Source: an uncultured Clostridia bacterium
Lineage (GTDB): Bacteria; Bacillota; Clostridia; Christensenellales; UBA1242
Assembly (NCBI GenBank): GCA_934778205.1
Contig: CAKVOD010000002.1
Location: forward strand, 124,001-188,000
Length of the DNA stretch: 64,000 bases
Reading direction: 5' to 3'
The notes below the pieces were generated by a model. It worked only from the letters and a program-made list of their open reading frames with translations, ran no database searches and was not told the DNA's origin. Made by a program: the position numbers and the translations under genes. This document shows, piece by piece, positions 8,126-16,204 of the stretch; the stretch's first letter is position 1, and every line of letters begins with the position of its first letter.

Positions 8126-8920
8126 ATGGCAAGAAAATTTGTTATAACAAGTGGCAAGGGTGGAGTTGGGAAAACGACAGTTTGTGCAAACATTGGAGCA
8201 AGTTTGGCACGCCAGAAACAGCGTGTTTGCATTTTGGATGTGGACATTGGATTGAATAATCTTGATGTTGTTATGGGGATAGAACAACAAATCGTATTTG
8301 ATTTGATTGATTGCATTGAAGGTAAATGCAGGTTGAAACAGGCTTTAATTCAAGATTTTAATGAACCATATTTGTATATTTTGCCCTCTACGCAAAGTTT
8401 GAACAATACCAAAATAAGTAAATCGCAAATTAAATCTATAGTTGACGAATTGTCATATAGTTTTGATTTTATTTTAATAGATTGCCCCGCTGGAATAGAC
8501 CTTGGCTTTCATCGTGCGGTATTTTCCGCGTCCGAGGCTATTGTTGTGACAACACCACACATATCTGCAATAAAAGACGCATCAAAGGTTGTGGATATTT
8601 TGAGCACATATGAACTATGTTCAGTAAATTTACTAATAAATAGAGTAAGGGGCGACTTGATAGCAGACAAAACTATGCTTTCAGTTGACGAGATAGCAAA
8701 AGTTTTTGATGCAACATTAATTGGGGTTGTTCCTGAGGATGACGGCATAATTTCTGCATTAAATTTTGGCGGGGCAGTTGGTTCGAGTTCGAAATCTAGC
8801 AGGGCGTTTTCATTGATTGCGAACAATATAATTTATGGAAATTTTGATGTCATAAACTTCCAAAAAGAATACAAGGGTTTGTGGGGTTATTTAAAGCGAA
8901 AAATCAAAAGGAGCATCTAA
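8126..8920 (+). CDS. minD: Septum site-determining ATPase MinD
   Basis: MinD is a membrane-associated ATPase that positions division inhibition. The 264-residue product has the deviant Walker A KGGVGKTT at residues 10-17, LDVDIGLNNLDVVMG, a Walker B region (LIDCPAG) near residue 118, and a C-terminal amphipathic helix (YKGLWGYLKRKIKRSI) that is the membrane anchor. GAGGTGG precedes the ATG; an in-frame ATG 60 bases upstream lacks a ribosome site and adds foreign residues. A -10-like TATAAT lies just upstream at 8104. minC, usually immediately before minD in Bacillota, is missing here. Confidence 0.95.
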   Translation: MARKFVITSGKGGVGKTTVCANIGASLARQKQRVCILDVDIGLNNLDVVMGIEQQIVFDLIDCIEGKCRLKQALIQDFNEPYLYILPSTQSLNNTKISKSQIKSIVDELSYSFDFILIDCPAGIDLGFHRAVFSASEAIVVTTPHISAIKDASKVVDILSTYELCSVNLLINRVRGDLIADKTMLSVDEIAKVFDATLIGVVPEDDGIISALNFGGAVGSSSKSSRAFSLIANNIIYGNFDVINFQKEYKGLWGYLKRKIKRSI

Positions 8921-8923
8921 AAA

Positions 8924-9181
8924 ATGAATGAAATTCATATTTCAACTAACGCGTTGGATAGAGTCAAAAGTGCCATTGCAACTGATAAACATTTCAAACC
9001 TAATAAATTGGCGGAAGTCTTAAAATCGGATATTTATATGACGCTCAATGAGTACGCTGATGTTAGGGGGGATGACTTCAAAATAAGCGTTCAAGTGAAT
9101 GATTTTGGGGAATATGTTATCAATGTTTGCGCGATTGCGCGAAGACTTAAAGTTGTTGGAATAGTTCCGGACAAACTGTAA
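8924..9181 (+). CDS. minE: Cell division topological specificity factor MinE
   Basis: The 85-residue protein has the MinE pattern: an N-terminal segment followed by ALDRVKSAIATDK, LAEVLKSDIYMTLNEYADV, and the C-terminal dimer strand region (DDFKISVQV...EYVINVCA). MinE displaces MinD from the membrane and creates pole-to-pole oscillation. It starts 3 bases after minD with AAAGGAG in front. MinE occurs in Clostridia but not in Bacillus. The N-terminal membrane-binding stretch is atypical and short, so identification rests mostly on the central motif and its place after minD. Confidence 0.85.
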   Translation: MNEIHISTNALDRVKSAIATDKHFKPNKLAEVLKSDIYMTLNEYADVRGDDFKISVQVNDFGEYVINVCAIARRLKVVGIVPDKL

Positions 9182-9216
9182 ATTCTAATTGTTTGCACAA
9201 CTGCATAATATGTACT

Positions 9217-9804
9217 ATGAAAATAATAAAAAACATAATTTGTTCGATTAAATTCAAGTATATATTATTGAGTGTCTTTGTACTGATTTGTGCATCATCA
9301 ATATCATTTATTGATAAAAACTTTTGGAATACATTACTTGATAGCGTCAAAACAACATTAGAGTCCACAAAACCGACCGAAGAATTGTTTGACGATACAG
9401 GTAGAGTGAAGTATATTTCAGTACTATTTGACAAAAATAGTTGTTTGGTATCCGCACAGCCTTTTGACTATGAATTACGTTTTCAAAATTACGATAATTT
9501 CATAAACAACGACGGATGTATAACAATCGTAGGCGCTTCAGGGATTTTGTACGCGCCGTCTTCAGGGAAAGTTCATATAAATGCGCTAACTGACGGAGTA
9601 ACAGAAATTAAAATTGAGCATAATTCTCAATTTATGTCAGTTTTTGCAGGGCAAATTGGGCTTGGCGTAAATAATGACGTTTTTGTGCAAAAGGGGCAAC
9701 CACTTGCCATTTTGTTGGGCGACTTGCAATTTTTTGTTTTGCAAAATGGCGAAATTCTTGATTCCATAGATTTTTCAAATGGTGAAATGCTATGGAAAGA
9801 GTAA
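9217..9804 (+). CDS. spoIVFA: SpoIVFA-like membrane protein with degenerate LytM/M23 domain
   Basis: One N-terminal membrane helix (residues about 8-30) is followed by a linker and a C-terminal LytM-like domain (from about residue 110): APSSGKVHI, EIKIEHNSQFMSVFAGQIG, FVQKGQPLAILLGD, FFVLQNGEILDSIDF. The zinc-binding HxxxD and HxH motifs of active M23 peptidases are absent. In Bacillus SpoIVFA has this same layout and holds SpoIVFB inactive in the outer forespore membrane. It directly overlaps the M50 protease gene, as in Bacillus. No clear ribosome site precedes the start; a TTG 24 bases upstream is an alternative. The function is inferred from context and domain form. Confidence 0.75.
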   Translation: MKIIKNIICSIKFKYILLSVFVLICASSISFIDKNFWNTLLDSVKTTLESTKPTEELFDDTGRVKYISVLFDKNSCLVSAQPFDYELRFQNYDNFINNDGCITIVGASGILYAPSSGKVHINALTDGVTEIKIEHNSQFMSVFAGQIGLGVNNDVFVQKGQPLAILLGDLQFFVLQNGEILDSIDFSNGEMLWKE

Positions 9805-10643
9805 AGTTTAGAATACACCCATTGTTTTTGATTTTTGGTGTACTTTCATTTTGCGTTAATCTTGGTTTAGTTTTTGTTAGTTACTTGATTTCTGCGTTGC
9901 TCCACGAACTTGGACACGCGTTTGTTGCTCACAAATTAGGTTATAGATTACAACAAATCTCATTGCTTCCATTTGGCGCTGAACTAAGTCTAACGGATGA
10001 TAAATTTGTTAAAAATGATGAGATAAAGGTGGCAATTGCGGGTCCTATCGTAAATTTAATATTAATAGTAATATGTGTTGCGCTTTGGTGGTTATTTCCT
10101 ATAACTTATTATTACACTGATATATTTGTATTTGCTAACGCAGTTACATTTATTTTCAATTTGTTGCCTATATTTCCGCTTGATGGCGGACGCGTTTTTA
10201 GAGCGCTTGTTAGTAAGAAAAAAGATGCAATTCAAACTGAAAGAATAGTGAGCAGAACTGCAATATGTTTGTCTATGTTGTTTTTTATATTTTTTTTGGT
10301 CAGCATTTTTTTTAAACCATTTTATGCGCTTGCCATTGCTTCAATTTTTATGTTGACAGGGGCATTCAACTTTAACAAAAATGCAGTGTACAAGCGGATG
10401 ATTTTTGCGAAAGATTTTCAAAAAAACTTGAAAAAGGGGTGTGACATAAATCTAGTTGCCGTTTCAAGTCAAATGCCATTGTACAAACTAATTAAATTTA
10501 TAAATCCTCAAAATTATACAATTTTTGTGGTTTATGATGAGAAAAATAATTTGCAAACAGTAATTCTAGAGAAAAATTTAGACACCCTGTTTACAAAGTA
10601 TCAGTCCTATACGCTATTGAAAGAGATAAAAACTAAAAAATAA
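9792..10643 (+). CDS. spoIVFB: SpoIVFB-like site-2 protease (M50 family)
   Basis: The 283-residue multi-pass membrane protein has HELGH at residues 38-42 (zinc ligands and catalytic Glu) and FPLDGGR near residue 133 (third ligand Asp), followed by a C-terminal cytoplasmic domain with the length and position of the SpoIVFB CBS domain. SpoIVFB cleaves pro-sigma-K within the mother-cell membrane during sporulation. Gene order (MinD, SpoIVFA, SpoIVFB) matches Bacillus. It overlaps the preceding gene by 13 bases. Other M50B proteases share these motifs, so the specific role rests on the neighbours. Confidence 0.85.
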   Translation: MERVKFRIHPLFLIFGVLSFCVNLGLVFVSYLISALLHELGHAFVAHKLGYRLQQISLLPFGAELSLTDDKFVKNDEIKVAIAGPIVNLILIVICVALWWLFPITYYYTDIFVFANAVTFIFNLLPIFPLDGGRVFRALVSKKKDAIQTERIVSRTAICLSMLFFIFFLVSIFFKPFYALAIASIFMLTGAFNFNKNAVYKRMIFAKDFQKNLKKGCDINLVAVSSQMPLYKLIKFINPQNYTIFVVYDEKNNLQTVILEKNLDTLFTKYQSYTLLKEIKTKK

Positions 10644-10657
10644 TCATTGTAAACATT

Positions 10658-10685
10658 TTGTTTTTTCTAGTGAATGTGTTATAAT
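10658..10685 (+). promoter_or_regulatory. Promoter of the Sel1-repeat gene
   Basis: TTGTTT and TATAAT are spaced by 16 bases, with an extended -10 TGT. A small hairpin (CAAAGC gat GCTTTG, from 10697) lies in the leader, just before the AAGGGAG ribosome site. Confidence 0.55.
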
Positions 10686-10725
10686 AAATTATATAGCAAA
10701 GCGATGCTTTGTAAAGGGAGTTTCT

Positions 10726-11565
10726 ATGCAAATTAGTAAAGAAGATTTAGAAATGATTAGAAAATCGGGCGAGAGTTTATTTTTAAACGAATTAAAGTCA
10801 TTCTATCTTTTGGGAGATACAAACGAATATGATAATTTTGTACCCGCAAAATTGAATATGAGTGTTGCAAGTGATTTTGATAAGTACAAATTTGCTTGTT
10901 GTTCATATGCTGGTTTTAAAGTTGACGAGAATGAGGAAAGAGCGTTTCGCCTTTGGCTTGAACTTGCAAATGCTGGGCAAGTCGAATCGATGCTAGAAAG
11001 TTCGGTGTACTATTTTAAAAACAACGATAATGAAGAAGGCTTCAAGATGCTTCAAATGTGTGCTAATGCGGGCAATCAAATTGCTCAATTTAGGATTGCA
11101 CTTTGTTATTTGTTTGGTTTTGGGACTACACAAAATCAAGATAAGGCATTTAAGATTTTTGAAAAACTTTCAATGAGTGATTATCCTAATGCGGTGTATA
11201 TGCTAGGTTCGTTCTATTACAACGGTGATGACAAAATTATTCCTCGTGACCAAAATAAAGGTTGGGAATTAATCAAAAAAGCGTGCAAATTAGGTTCGCC
11301 ATTTGCTGAATATGAGGTTGCTATTCAGCTTTGCGCTCATAAAGAGGACCATACATTTACGCATGATGTTATTGCATTGCTTGAAAAATCTGCAAATGGT
11401 GGGGATTTACGTGCACTGTATTTGTTATCACTTGCATACGCGAAAGGAGAGGGCGTAGACGTTGACCTTGAAAAATTTATGAACTATCTTGCACAAAGTT
11501 ATGAAGGTGAGTTTCCACTTGCGATTGACTTGATGGAAAAACTAAGAAAGAGTATCAAGGAATAA
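10726..11565 (+). CDS. Sel1-like repeat protein
   Basis: The 279-residue protein consists largely of Sel1/TPR-like helical repeats. Clear repeat copies are GNQIAQFRIALCYLFGFG (near residue 125), YPNAVYMLGSFYYNGD (near 162) and GDLRALYLLSLAYAKGEG (near 230). Such solenoids bind other proteins; no partner can be named. There is no signal peptide or membrane segment, so it is probably cytoplasmic. It is a single-gene unit with its own promoter, ending at a palindromic repeat that separates it from the convergent murG. Confidence 0.8.
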   Translation: MQISKEDLEMIRKSGESLFLNELKSFYLLGDTNEYDNFVPAKLNMSVASDFDKYKFACCSYAGFKVDENEERAFRLWLELANAGQVESMLESSVYYFKNNDNEEGFKMLQMCANAGNQIAQFRIALCYLFGFGTTQNQDKAFKIFEKLSMSDYPNAVYMLGSFYYNGDDKIIPRDQNKGWELIKKACKLGSPFAEYEVAIQLCAHKEDHTFTHDVIALLEKSANGGDLRALYLLSLAYAKGEGVDVDLEKFMNYLAQSYEGEFPLAIDLMEKLRKSIKE

Positions 11566-11569
11566 TTAA

Positions 11570-11621
11570 AATACTAAATATGGTGTATTATAACGATATA
11601 ATACACCATATTTAGCGTATT
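11570..11621. repeat. Dispersed ~50-nt inverted repeat, copy 2
   Basis: The 23-base left arm pairs fully with the right arm except that the right arm has two extra bases (CG) five bases from its outer end. The loop is four bases. It lies between the convergent Sel1 and murG genes and may act as a terminator in both directions. Confidence 0.85.
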
Positions 11622-11664
11622 ATATTGTTTTGAAATTTGTATTCGGCTGATGAAAAGTATCAAT

Positions 11665-12687
11665 TTAATTGTTTGCTAATGTTATGATTTCGTTCACAAT
11701 ATTTGCGTTACCAGTCTTATAAAATTCTTTTTGACGATTTTCAATTGCAGTTTTGTTTTTAATCAAATTGTCAATGACATTGATAATTGTGTTAATCTCC
11801 AAATTTTGAAGGTATGTGCCAAGCTTGTGTTGTTCAAAATATTGAGCATTTTCAATTTGGTCGCCACGCGATTCTTTTTTTGAAAGAGGATATATTATCA
11901 TAGGTTTGTTTATTGCCAATATTTCAAAAAGAGCATTTGAGCCACCACGCGTGAACACAACATCACATTGATTTATAAGTGTTGGCATTTCATTGGAAAA
12001 TTCGATTTCTATGTAGTTTGCGTGTTTTGTACCACTCGATTTTCCTCTGCCACACAAATGAATGATGTTATACTTTTGTGTGAGTGTTTCCAAATTTTTT
12101 AAAATAAACTCATTGATTGCGTTTGCGCCTTGACTACCGCCGACAAACAATATCGTTGCTAAATCATTTTTGAATGGGGAGTTGACATTTAACTTCTTAA
12201 ATTCTTTACGTATTGGTGCGCCAGTACAAATGAATTTTTTACCTTTTGCTGTAGAATCGAAAGTTGTGCATATTTTGTCGCAATATCTCTTTGAGATTTT
12301 ATTTGCAAGCCCCATAGTCAAATCTGATTCGTGCGCAATTACTTTTATTCCCAATTTGTGTGCTACAATGACGACGGGTAGTGCAATGTATCCGCCTTTA
12401 GAAAATACAACGTCAGGCATTAATTCTTTCAAGATTCTTTTGCATTCTTTAATGCTTTTAATTAATTCAAATGGAATAGTAAGGTTTTTGAAAGTAAATT
12501 TTCTCACAAGTTTTGGAGTTTTGATTGCATAATATTTTACGTTGTATGGTTTAATCAAATCTTTTTCTAGTTGTTTGCCACTGCCAATATAAAAAATTTC
12601 ATCAAAGTGTTTTTGTAGGTCATCTATCAAAGCAAGATTTGGAACCATATGACCCGCAGTTCCACCGCCAGTTAACACTATTTTCAC
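11665..12687 (-). CDS. murG: UDP-GlcNAc:lipid I GlcNAc transferase MurG
   Basis: MurG makes lipid II from lipid I at the inner face of the membrane. The 340-residue product has GGTAGH (residues 8-13), the HESDLTMGLANK stretch, GGSQGA near residue 184, and the donor-binding TRGGSNALFEILAINKP near residue 246, all diagnostic GT-B features. It starts at GTG with GAGGT upstream. The gene is alone, away from the usual division and cell-wall cluster; no murC, ftsW or ddl is adjacent. It shares a short divergent region with the radical-SAM gene. Confidence 0.95.
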   Translation of the reverse strand: MKIVLTGGGTAGHMVPNLALIDDLQKHFDEIFYIGSGKQLEKDLIKPYNVKYYAIKTPKLVRKFTFKNLTIPFELIKSIKECKRILKELMPDVVFSKGGYIALPVVIVAHKLGIKVIAHESDLTMGLANKISKRYCDKICTTFDSTAKGKKFICTGAPIRKEFKKLNVNSPFKNDLATILFVGGSQGANAINEFILKNLETLTQKYNIIHLCGRGKSSGTKHANYIEIEFSNEMPTLINQCDVVFTRGGSNALFEILAINKPMIIYPLSKKESRGDQIENAQYFEQHKLGTYLQNLEINTIINVIDNLIKNKTAIENRQKEFYKTGNANIVNEIITLANN

Positions 12688-12796
12688 TTTTACCTCGCTT
12701 ACATTTATTATATGTATTTATCTAAAAATATTACATTTAATAAATACTACAAAAAGGGAAGTAAGAGTTCGCAATTTAATATAAAAAGGAAAAACT

Positions 12797-14584
12797 ATGA
12801 ACAAACTAACATATGAAGATTTGTTGAGCATAGAAAAGCCGTCACGATATTTGGGTGGCGAGTATAACTCAACTATAAAAACAGGTAAACAATATATAAG
12901 GAATTGCTTTTGTTTTCCTGACTTGTATGAAATAGGGATGTCGCATACTGGAATGAAAATATTGTATGAGATTATCAACTCCCAGCCTCAAAGTATATGC
13001 GAAAGGTGTTTTGCGCCTCAAACAGACTTTGCTACGTTATTGAAAAAACGCGAGATTGAACTGTTTTCGCTCGAATCACAAACTTCTCTTAGAGAGTTTG
13101 ATTTTTTACATTTTACATTTCAGTACGAGATGAGTTATACAAATTTTCTTTATATGCTTGACCTTGCTAATATTCCATTTCGTACAAAAGATAGAGATGA
13201 TTCTTACCCCATAATAGTGGGTGGTGGACACTGTGCTGTCAACTTAGAACCGCTTGCCGATTTTTTAGATGTAATCATAGTCGGCGACGGCGAGATAATA
13301 AATAAGAAAATTCAAGAAATTTATAAAACGGGGATGACAAAAGCAGAATTTTTTGAAAAAATAAAAGAACTTCAGGGAGTGTATATTCCATCACTTTACA
13401 AAACACACGAAGATAATTGTTTTACTGTTGTAGAATTTCAAACTAAAGTTAAAAAAAGCATTGTAGAAGATTTGAATGAAGTGTTTTATATGGCAAGACC
13501 AGTAGTACCAAATATGGAAATTGTCCACAATCGTGTGGCGGTAGAATTGTTCCGTGGTTGTACGCGCGGTTGCCGTTTTTGTCAAGCAGGATATTTCTAT
13601 AGGCCCATTAGGGAAAGAAGTGTTGAAAATATTGTTGAAATAGCAAAAAATCTTATAAATAATACAGGTTACACTGAATTATCTTTGTTTAGTTTGTCGA
13701 GTGGCGATTATCCATATTTATTAGAGTTAATTAAAAAATTAAAAGCAGAAGATGATTTAAAGGGCGTGAAATTTGCGTTGCCGTCATTACGATTAGATAG
13801 TTTCAAAGGTGCATATTCATTTGAAAGCCGTAAATCTAGTTTGACGTTCGCTCCCGAAGCGGGAACACAAAGGTTGCGCAACGTCATTAACAAGAATATT
13901 ACCGAAGATGATATTTTAGCAAGTCTTGCCGACGCATTTGAGGCGAATTATGACAAAATCAAGTTGTATTTTATGATAGGGTTGCCGACTGAGACGCAAG
14001 AAGATTGGCAAGGCATTGTTGATATTACAAAGAAGATACAACAATTATACCAACAAATAAACAAAACTAGAAAATTACCGAAAATAACAGTTAGTACTAG
14101 CATTTTTATTCCAAAACCATTTACTGCTTTTCAATACGAAAGGTTTGAGAGCAAAGAATATGCTGAAAAAGCAATCAATTTTTTGAGAACCGAACTAAGA
14201 AATATTAAGGCAAACTATAACTATCACGACTATGATGTTAGCCTTATAGAAACTATTTTGGCGCGCGGAGATAGAAAGTTATCGTTCGCAATTGAAAGGG
14301 CGTATAGCCTTGGATGTGTTTTTGATGGTTGGACTGAGCATTTTGATTTTGGGAAATGGATGGAAGCGTTGAAAGATGTCGAAATTAGTAGGTACTTAAA
14401 TGAAATCGACGAATCGCAAAATTTGCCGTGGGAAGTAATAGATATAGGAGTTAGTAAAGACTATTTAATAAAAGAGCGCAGTCTGTCGCGCAAGGCACAA
14501 ACGACATGTGATTGTCGAAGCGGTTGCACGGGATGTGGACTCACTAGAATAGGAGGATGCAAAAATGCTACTCGTAAAGTTTAA
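12797..14584 (+). CDS. B12-binding-type radical SAM protein (TIGR03960 family)
   Basis: The 595-residue protein matches the TIGR03960 group of radical-SAM proteins. A cobalamin-binding-like domain (residues about 40-200, with GGGHCAVNLEPLADFLDVIIVGDGE) precedes the radical-SAM core, whose cluster motif is CTRGCRFC near residue 254. A second cysteine-rich region at the C terminus (CDCRSGCTGCGLTRIGGC) may bind another metal centre. The reaction is unknown. The gene overlaps the next one by 20 bases, and this pair is widespread in Clostridia, so they probably work together. Confidence 0.85.
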   Translation: MNKLTYEDLLSIEKPSRYLGGEYNSTIKTGKQYIRNCFCFPDLYEIGMSHTGMKILYEIINSQPQSICERCFAPQTDFATLLKKREIELFSLESQTSLREFDFLHFTFQYEMSYTNFLYMLDLANIPFRTKDRDDSYPIIVGGGHCAVNLEPLADFLDVIIVGDGEIINKKIQEIYKTGMTKAEFFEKIKELQGVYIPSLYKTHEDNCFTVVEFQTKVKKSIVEDLNEVFYMARPVVPNMEIVHNRVAVELFRGCTRGCRFCQAGYFYRPIRERSVENIVEIAKNLINNTGYTELSLFSLSSGDYPYLLELIKKLKAEDDLKGVKFALPSLRLDSFKGAYSFESRKSSLTFAPEAGTQRLRNVINKNITEDDILASLADAFEANYDKIKLYFMIGLPTETQEDWQGIVDITKKIQQLYQQINKTRKLPKITVSTSIFIPKPFTAFQYERFESKEYAEKAINFLRTELRNIKANYNYHDYDVSLIETILARGDRKLSFAIERAYSLGCVFDGWTEHFDFGKWMEALKDVEISRYLNEIDESQNLPWEVIDIGVSKDYLIKERSLSRKAQTTCDCRSGCTGCGLTRIGGCKNATRKV

Positions 14585-15245
14585 AAAAGTTGATAGTTTT
14601 GCATTTTGTTCATATTTGAACTGTCGCGATGCAATCATTCAAACAATAAAAAGGGCAAACATTCAAGTGGAATATTCACAGGGCTTTAATCCGCACGAAT
14701 TACTATATTTCAGCCCACCAACATCACTGGGGATTGAAAGTGAGTGCGAGTATTTTACAATCTATACAAATGACATTTTTGATTTTGCGAGTAGGTTTAA
14801 TGCAAATGCGCCTAGTGGTTTACAAGTTATTTGGACAAAAGAGATGAATGCGCGACCTGATTTTTATAATCTAATTGATTATGCAAAATTTGAGATTCAA
14901 ACTGACGGTAAGAAGAACGAAATCAATCTTTGCAATATGGACTATGATGTATTTGACGAAAAAAAACAAAGTTCTATAAATATTCACGACCTTATACGTA
15001 ATATTAAGTTTTGTAATGGGAAATTTGATTGTGTCATTGCTTGTGGGCAAAAAAGCAATTTGAAGATAATGAACTTAGTTAAATGTTTGAAAAACTCTTT
15101 TGACGTTAATGTATTGAACATAAGGAAAGTAGAATTATATAAAAATGAGTCAAGTGACAATGCTCTAAAAAATGAGAGCACAAATTCAAAATATGAACAA
15201 TTAGAGATAGGCACACTTGTACCAATAGATATGTTATTACAATAA
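14565..15245 (+). CDS. Radical-SAM-associated protein (TIGR03936/DUF2344 family)
   Basis: The 226-residue product begins LLVKFKKVDSFAFCSYLN and contains the characteristic QVEYSQGFNPHELLYFSPPTSLGIES stretch (residues about 30-55). This is the DUF2344 family found next to, or fused with, TIGR03960 radical-SAM proteins. AGGAGG lies 8 bases before the ATG, inside the upstream gene. Its biochemical role is unknown. In many relatives a ribonuclease G-type gene and rplU follow; here they do not. Confidence 0.8.
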   Translation: MLLVKFKKVDSFAFCSYLNCRDAIIQTIKRANIQVEYSQGFNPHELLYFSPPTSLGIESECEYFTIYTNDIFDFASRFNANAPSGLQVIWTKEMNARPDFYNLIDYAKFEIQTDGKKNEINLCNMDYDVFDEKKQSSINIHDLIRNIKFCNGKFDCVIACGQKSNLKIMNLVKCLKNSFDVNVLNIRKVELYKNESSDNALKNESTNSKYEQLEIGTLVPIDMLLQ

Positions 15246-15294
15246 AAATTAATATTTTATTGAATACTGCACATAATAATTTGAAGGAGTTATT

Positions 15295-15849
15295 ATGGAA
15301 AAAGAAAATTTTAATAGCGATAGTCAAAAACTTTTAATTGCAATATACAAAAATGTGAGGATAGCAACGCAGTCAATAGAGAACATTTTGTCGTCAACGA
15401 AATTGAATGATATAACAGTTGAGTTGAGTCGAGAACTTAGTCAATACTACGTTTTTGAAAAAGAAGCCATTATGCTTTCGCAATCAAAAGATTATAATTT
15501 GAAAGATAATTCTTTTATTCAAAAAACGCAAGTTTGGATTTCTGTCAAGCTCAATTTATTGTCATCATCTTGCGCTCAGCACATTGCCGAAATGATACTT
15601 GTTGGTACTATGATGGGTATTATTGACCTTGTCAAAACAGTTGCAAATTATGACGGCGCTGAAGAAGAAATTGTCAACCTTGCAAATTGCGTAGAAAATT
15701 TTGAGAGAGAAAATATTGAAAAACTTTTTGAGTTCTTGAAAATGAAGCCTCAAAAAAATTGTGGCGAAGAGAATAATGTTCAGACAGAAAAACAACAGGG
15801 GGAGGCAGATATCTCCAATCAATTTGATGATTTACCATCAAGTGAGTAA
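15295..15849 (+). CDS. Uncharacterised helical protein (184 aa)
   Basis: I do not recognise a named family. The first 150 residues look like a four-helix bundle: repeated amphipathic stretches such as KLLIAIYKNVRIATQSIENIL and SSCAQHIAEMILVGTMMGIIDLVK, with conserved-looking Ser-Ser-Cys-Ala-Gln-His. The last 40 residues are polar and probably disordered. The layout resembles small uncharacterised clostridial proteins with ferritin-like helices, but no metal-binding EXXH pair can be seen. It has a good ribosome site (GAAGGAG) and is followed 5 bases later by another small gene. Confidence 0.7.
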   Translation: MEKENFNSDSQKLLIAIYKNVRIATQSIENILSSTKLNDITVELSRELSQYYVFEKEAIMLSQSKDYNLKDNSFIQKTQVWISVKLNLLSSSCAQHIAEMILVGTMMGIIDLVKTVANYDGAEEEIVNLANCVENFERENIEKLFEFLKMKPQKNCGEENNVQTEKQQGEADISNQFDDLPSSE

Positions 15850-15854
15850 GACAT

Positions 15855-16124
15855 ATGACAAATTTCTTGAAGAAAACAGTATGCCTTTCTGTTTTGATTG
15901 GCGGAATTGTTTTTGCTCTTTTACCTTTTAGTTTATTTTATCAATGTGACTTATTTAAAATAAAAAATGATAATGGCAGTATTGAAAAATATTATGTGAT
16001 TGATGAAAAGTCTGCTGAAAATCTGATTAAAAATTCAAACCTTTATGAAGAAAAAGCGGACGAAAACTTTGATTTAATAAAGTTTCTAGAAAGAATAAAT
16101 GGTGATTTCAAAATTGAAACTTGA
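15855..16124 (+). CDS. Small membrane-anchored or secreted protein (89 aa), unknown
   Basis: An N-terminal basic segment (NFLKK) and a hydrophobic helix (residues 9-30) indicate a membrane anchor or uncleaved signal. The rest (residues 35-89) is charged and rich in Glu, Asp, Lys and Asn. No domain is recognised. It follows the helical protein after 5 bases and lacks a strong ribosome site, so it may depend on translational coupling. It ends 17 bases before an inverted repeat. Confidence 0.55.
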   Translation: MTNFLKKTVCLSVLIGGIVFALLPFSLFYQCDLFKIKNDNGSIEKYYVIDEKSAENLIKNSNLYEEKADENFDLIKFLERINGDFKIET

Positions 16125-16141
16125 TTGTTTTTTATTCATAA

Positions 16142-16195
16142 AATACAATATATGGGGTATTCTGCAAATAGAATACCCCATATATTGTGTAGTAT
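16142..16195. repeat. Dispersed ~50-nt inverted repeat, copy 3
   Basis: The arms contain ATATATGGGGTATTCT and AGAATACCCCATATAT with a six-base loop. The GGGG/CCCC pair is unique to this copy and is compensated in both arms. The right outer end has extra bases (TTGTGTAGTAT against AATACAA on the left), the same asymmetry as copies 2 and 4. It lies between convergent genes. Confidence 0.85.
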
Positions 16196-16204
16196 ATTTT
16201 TAAA

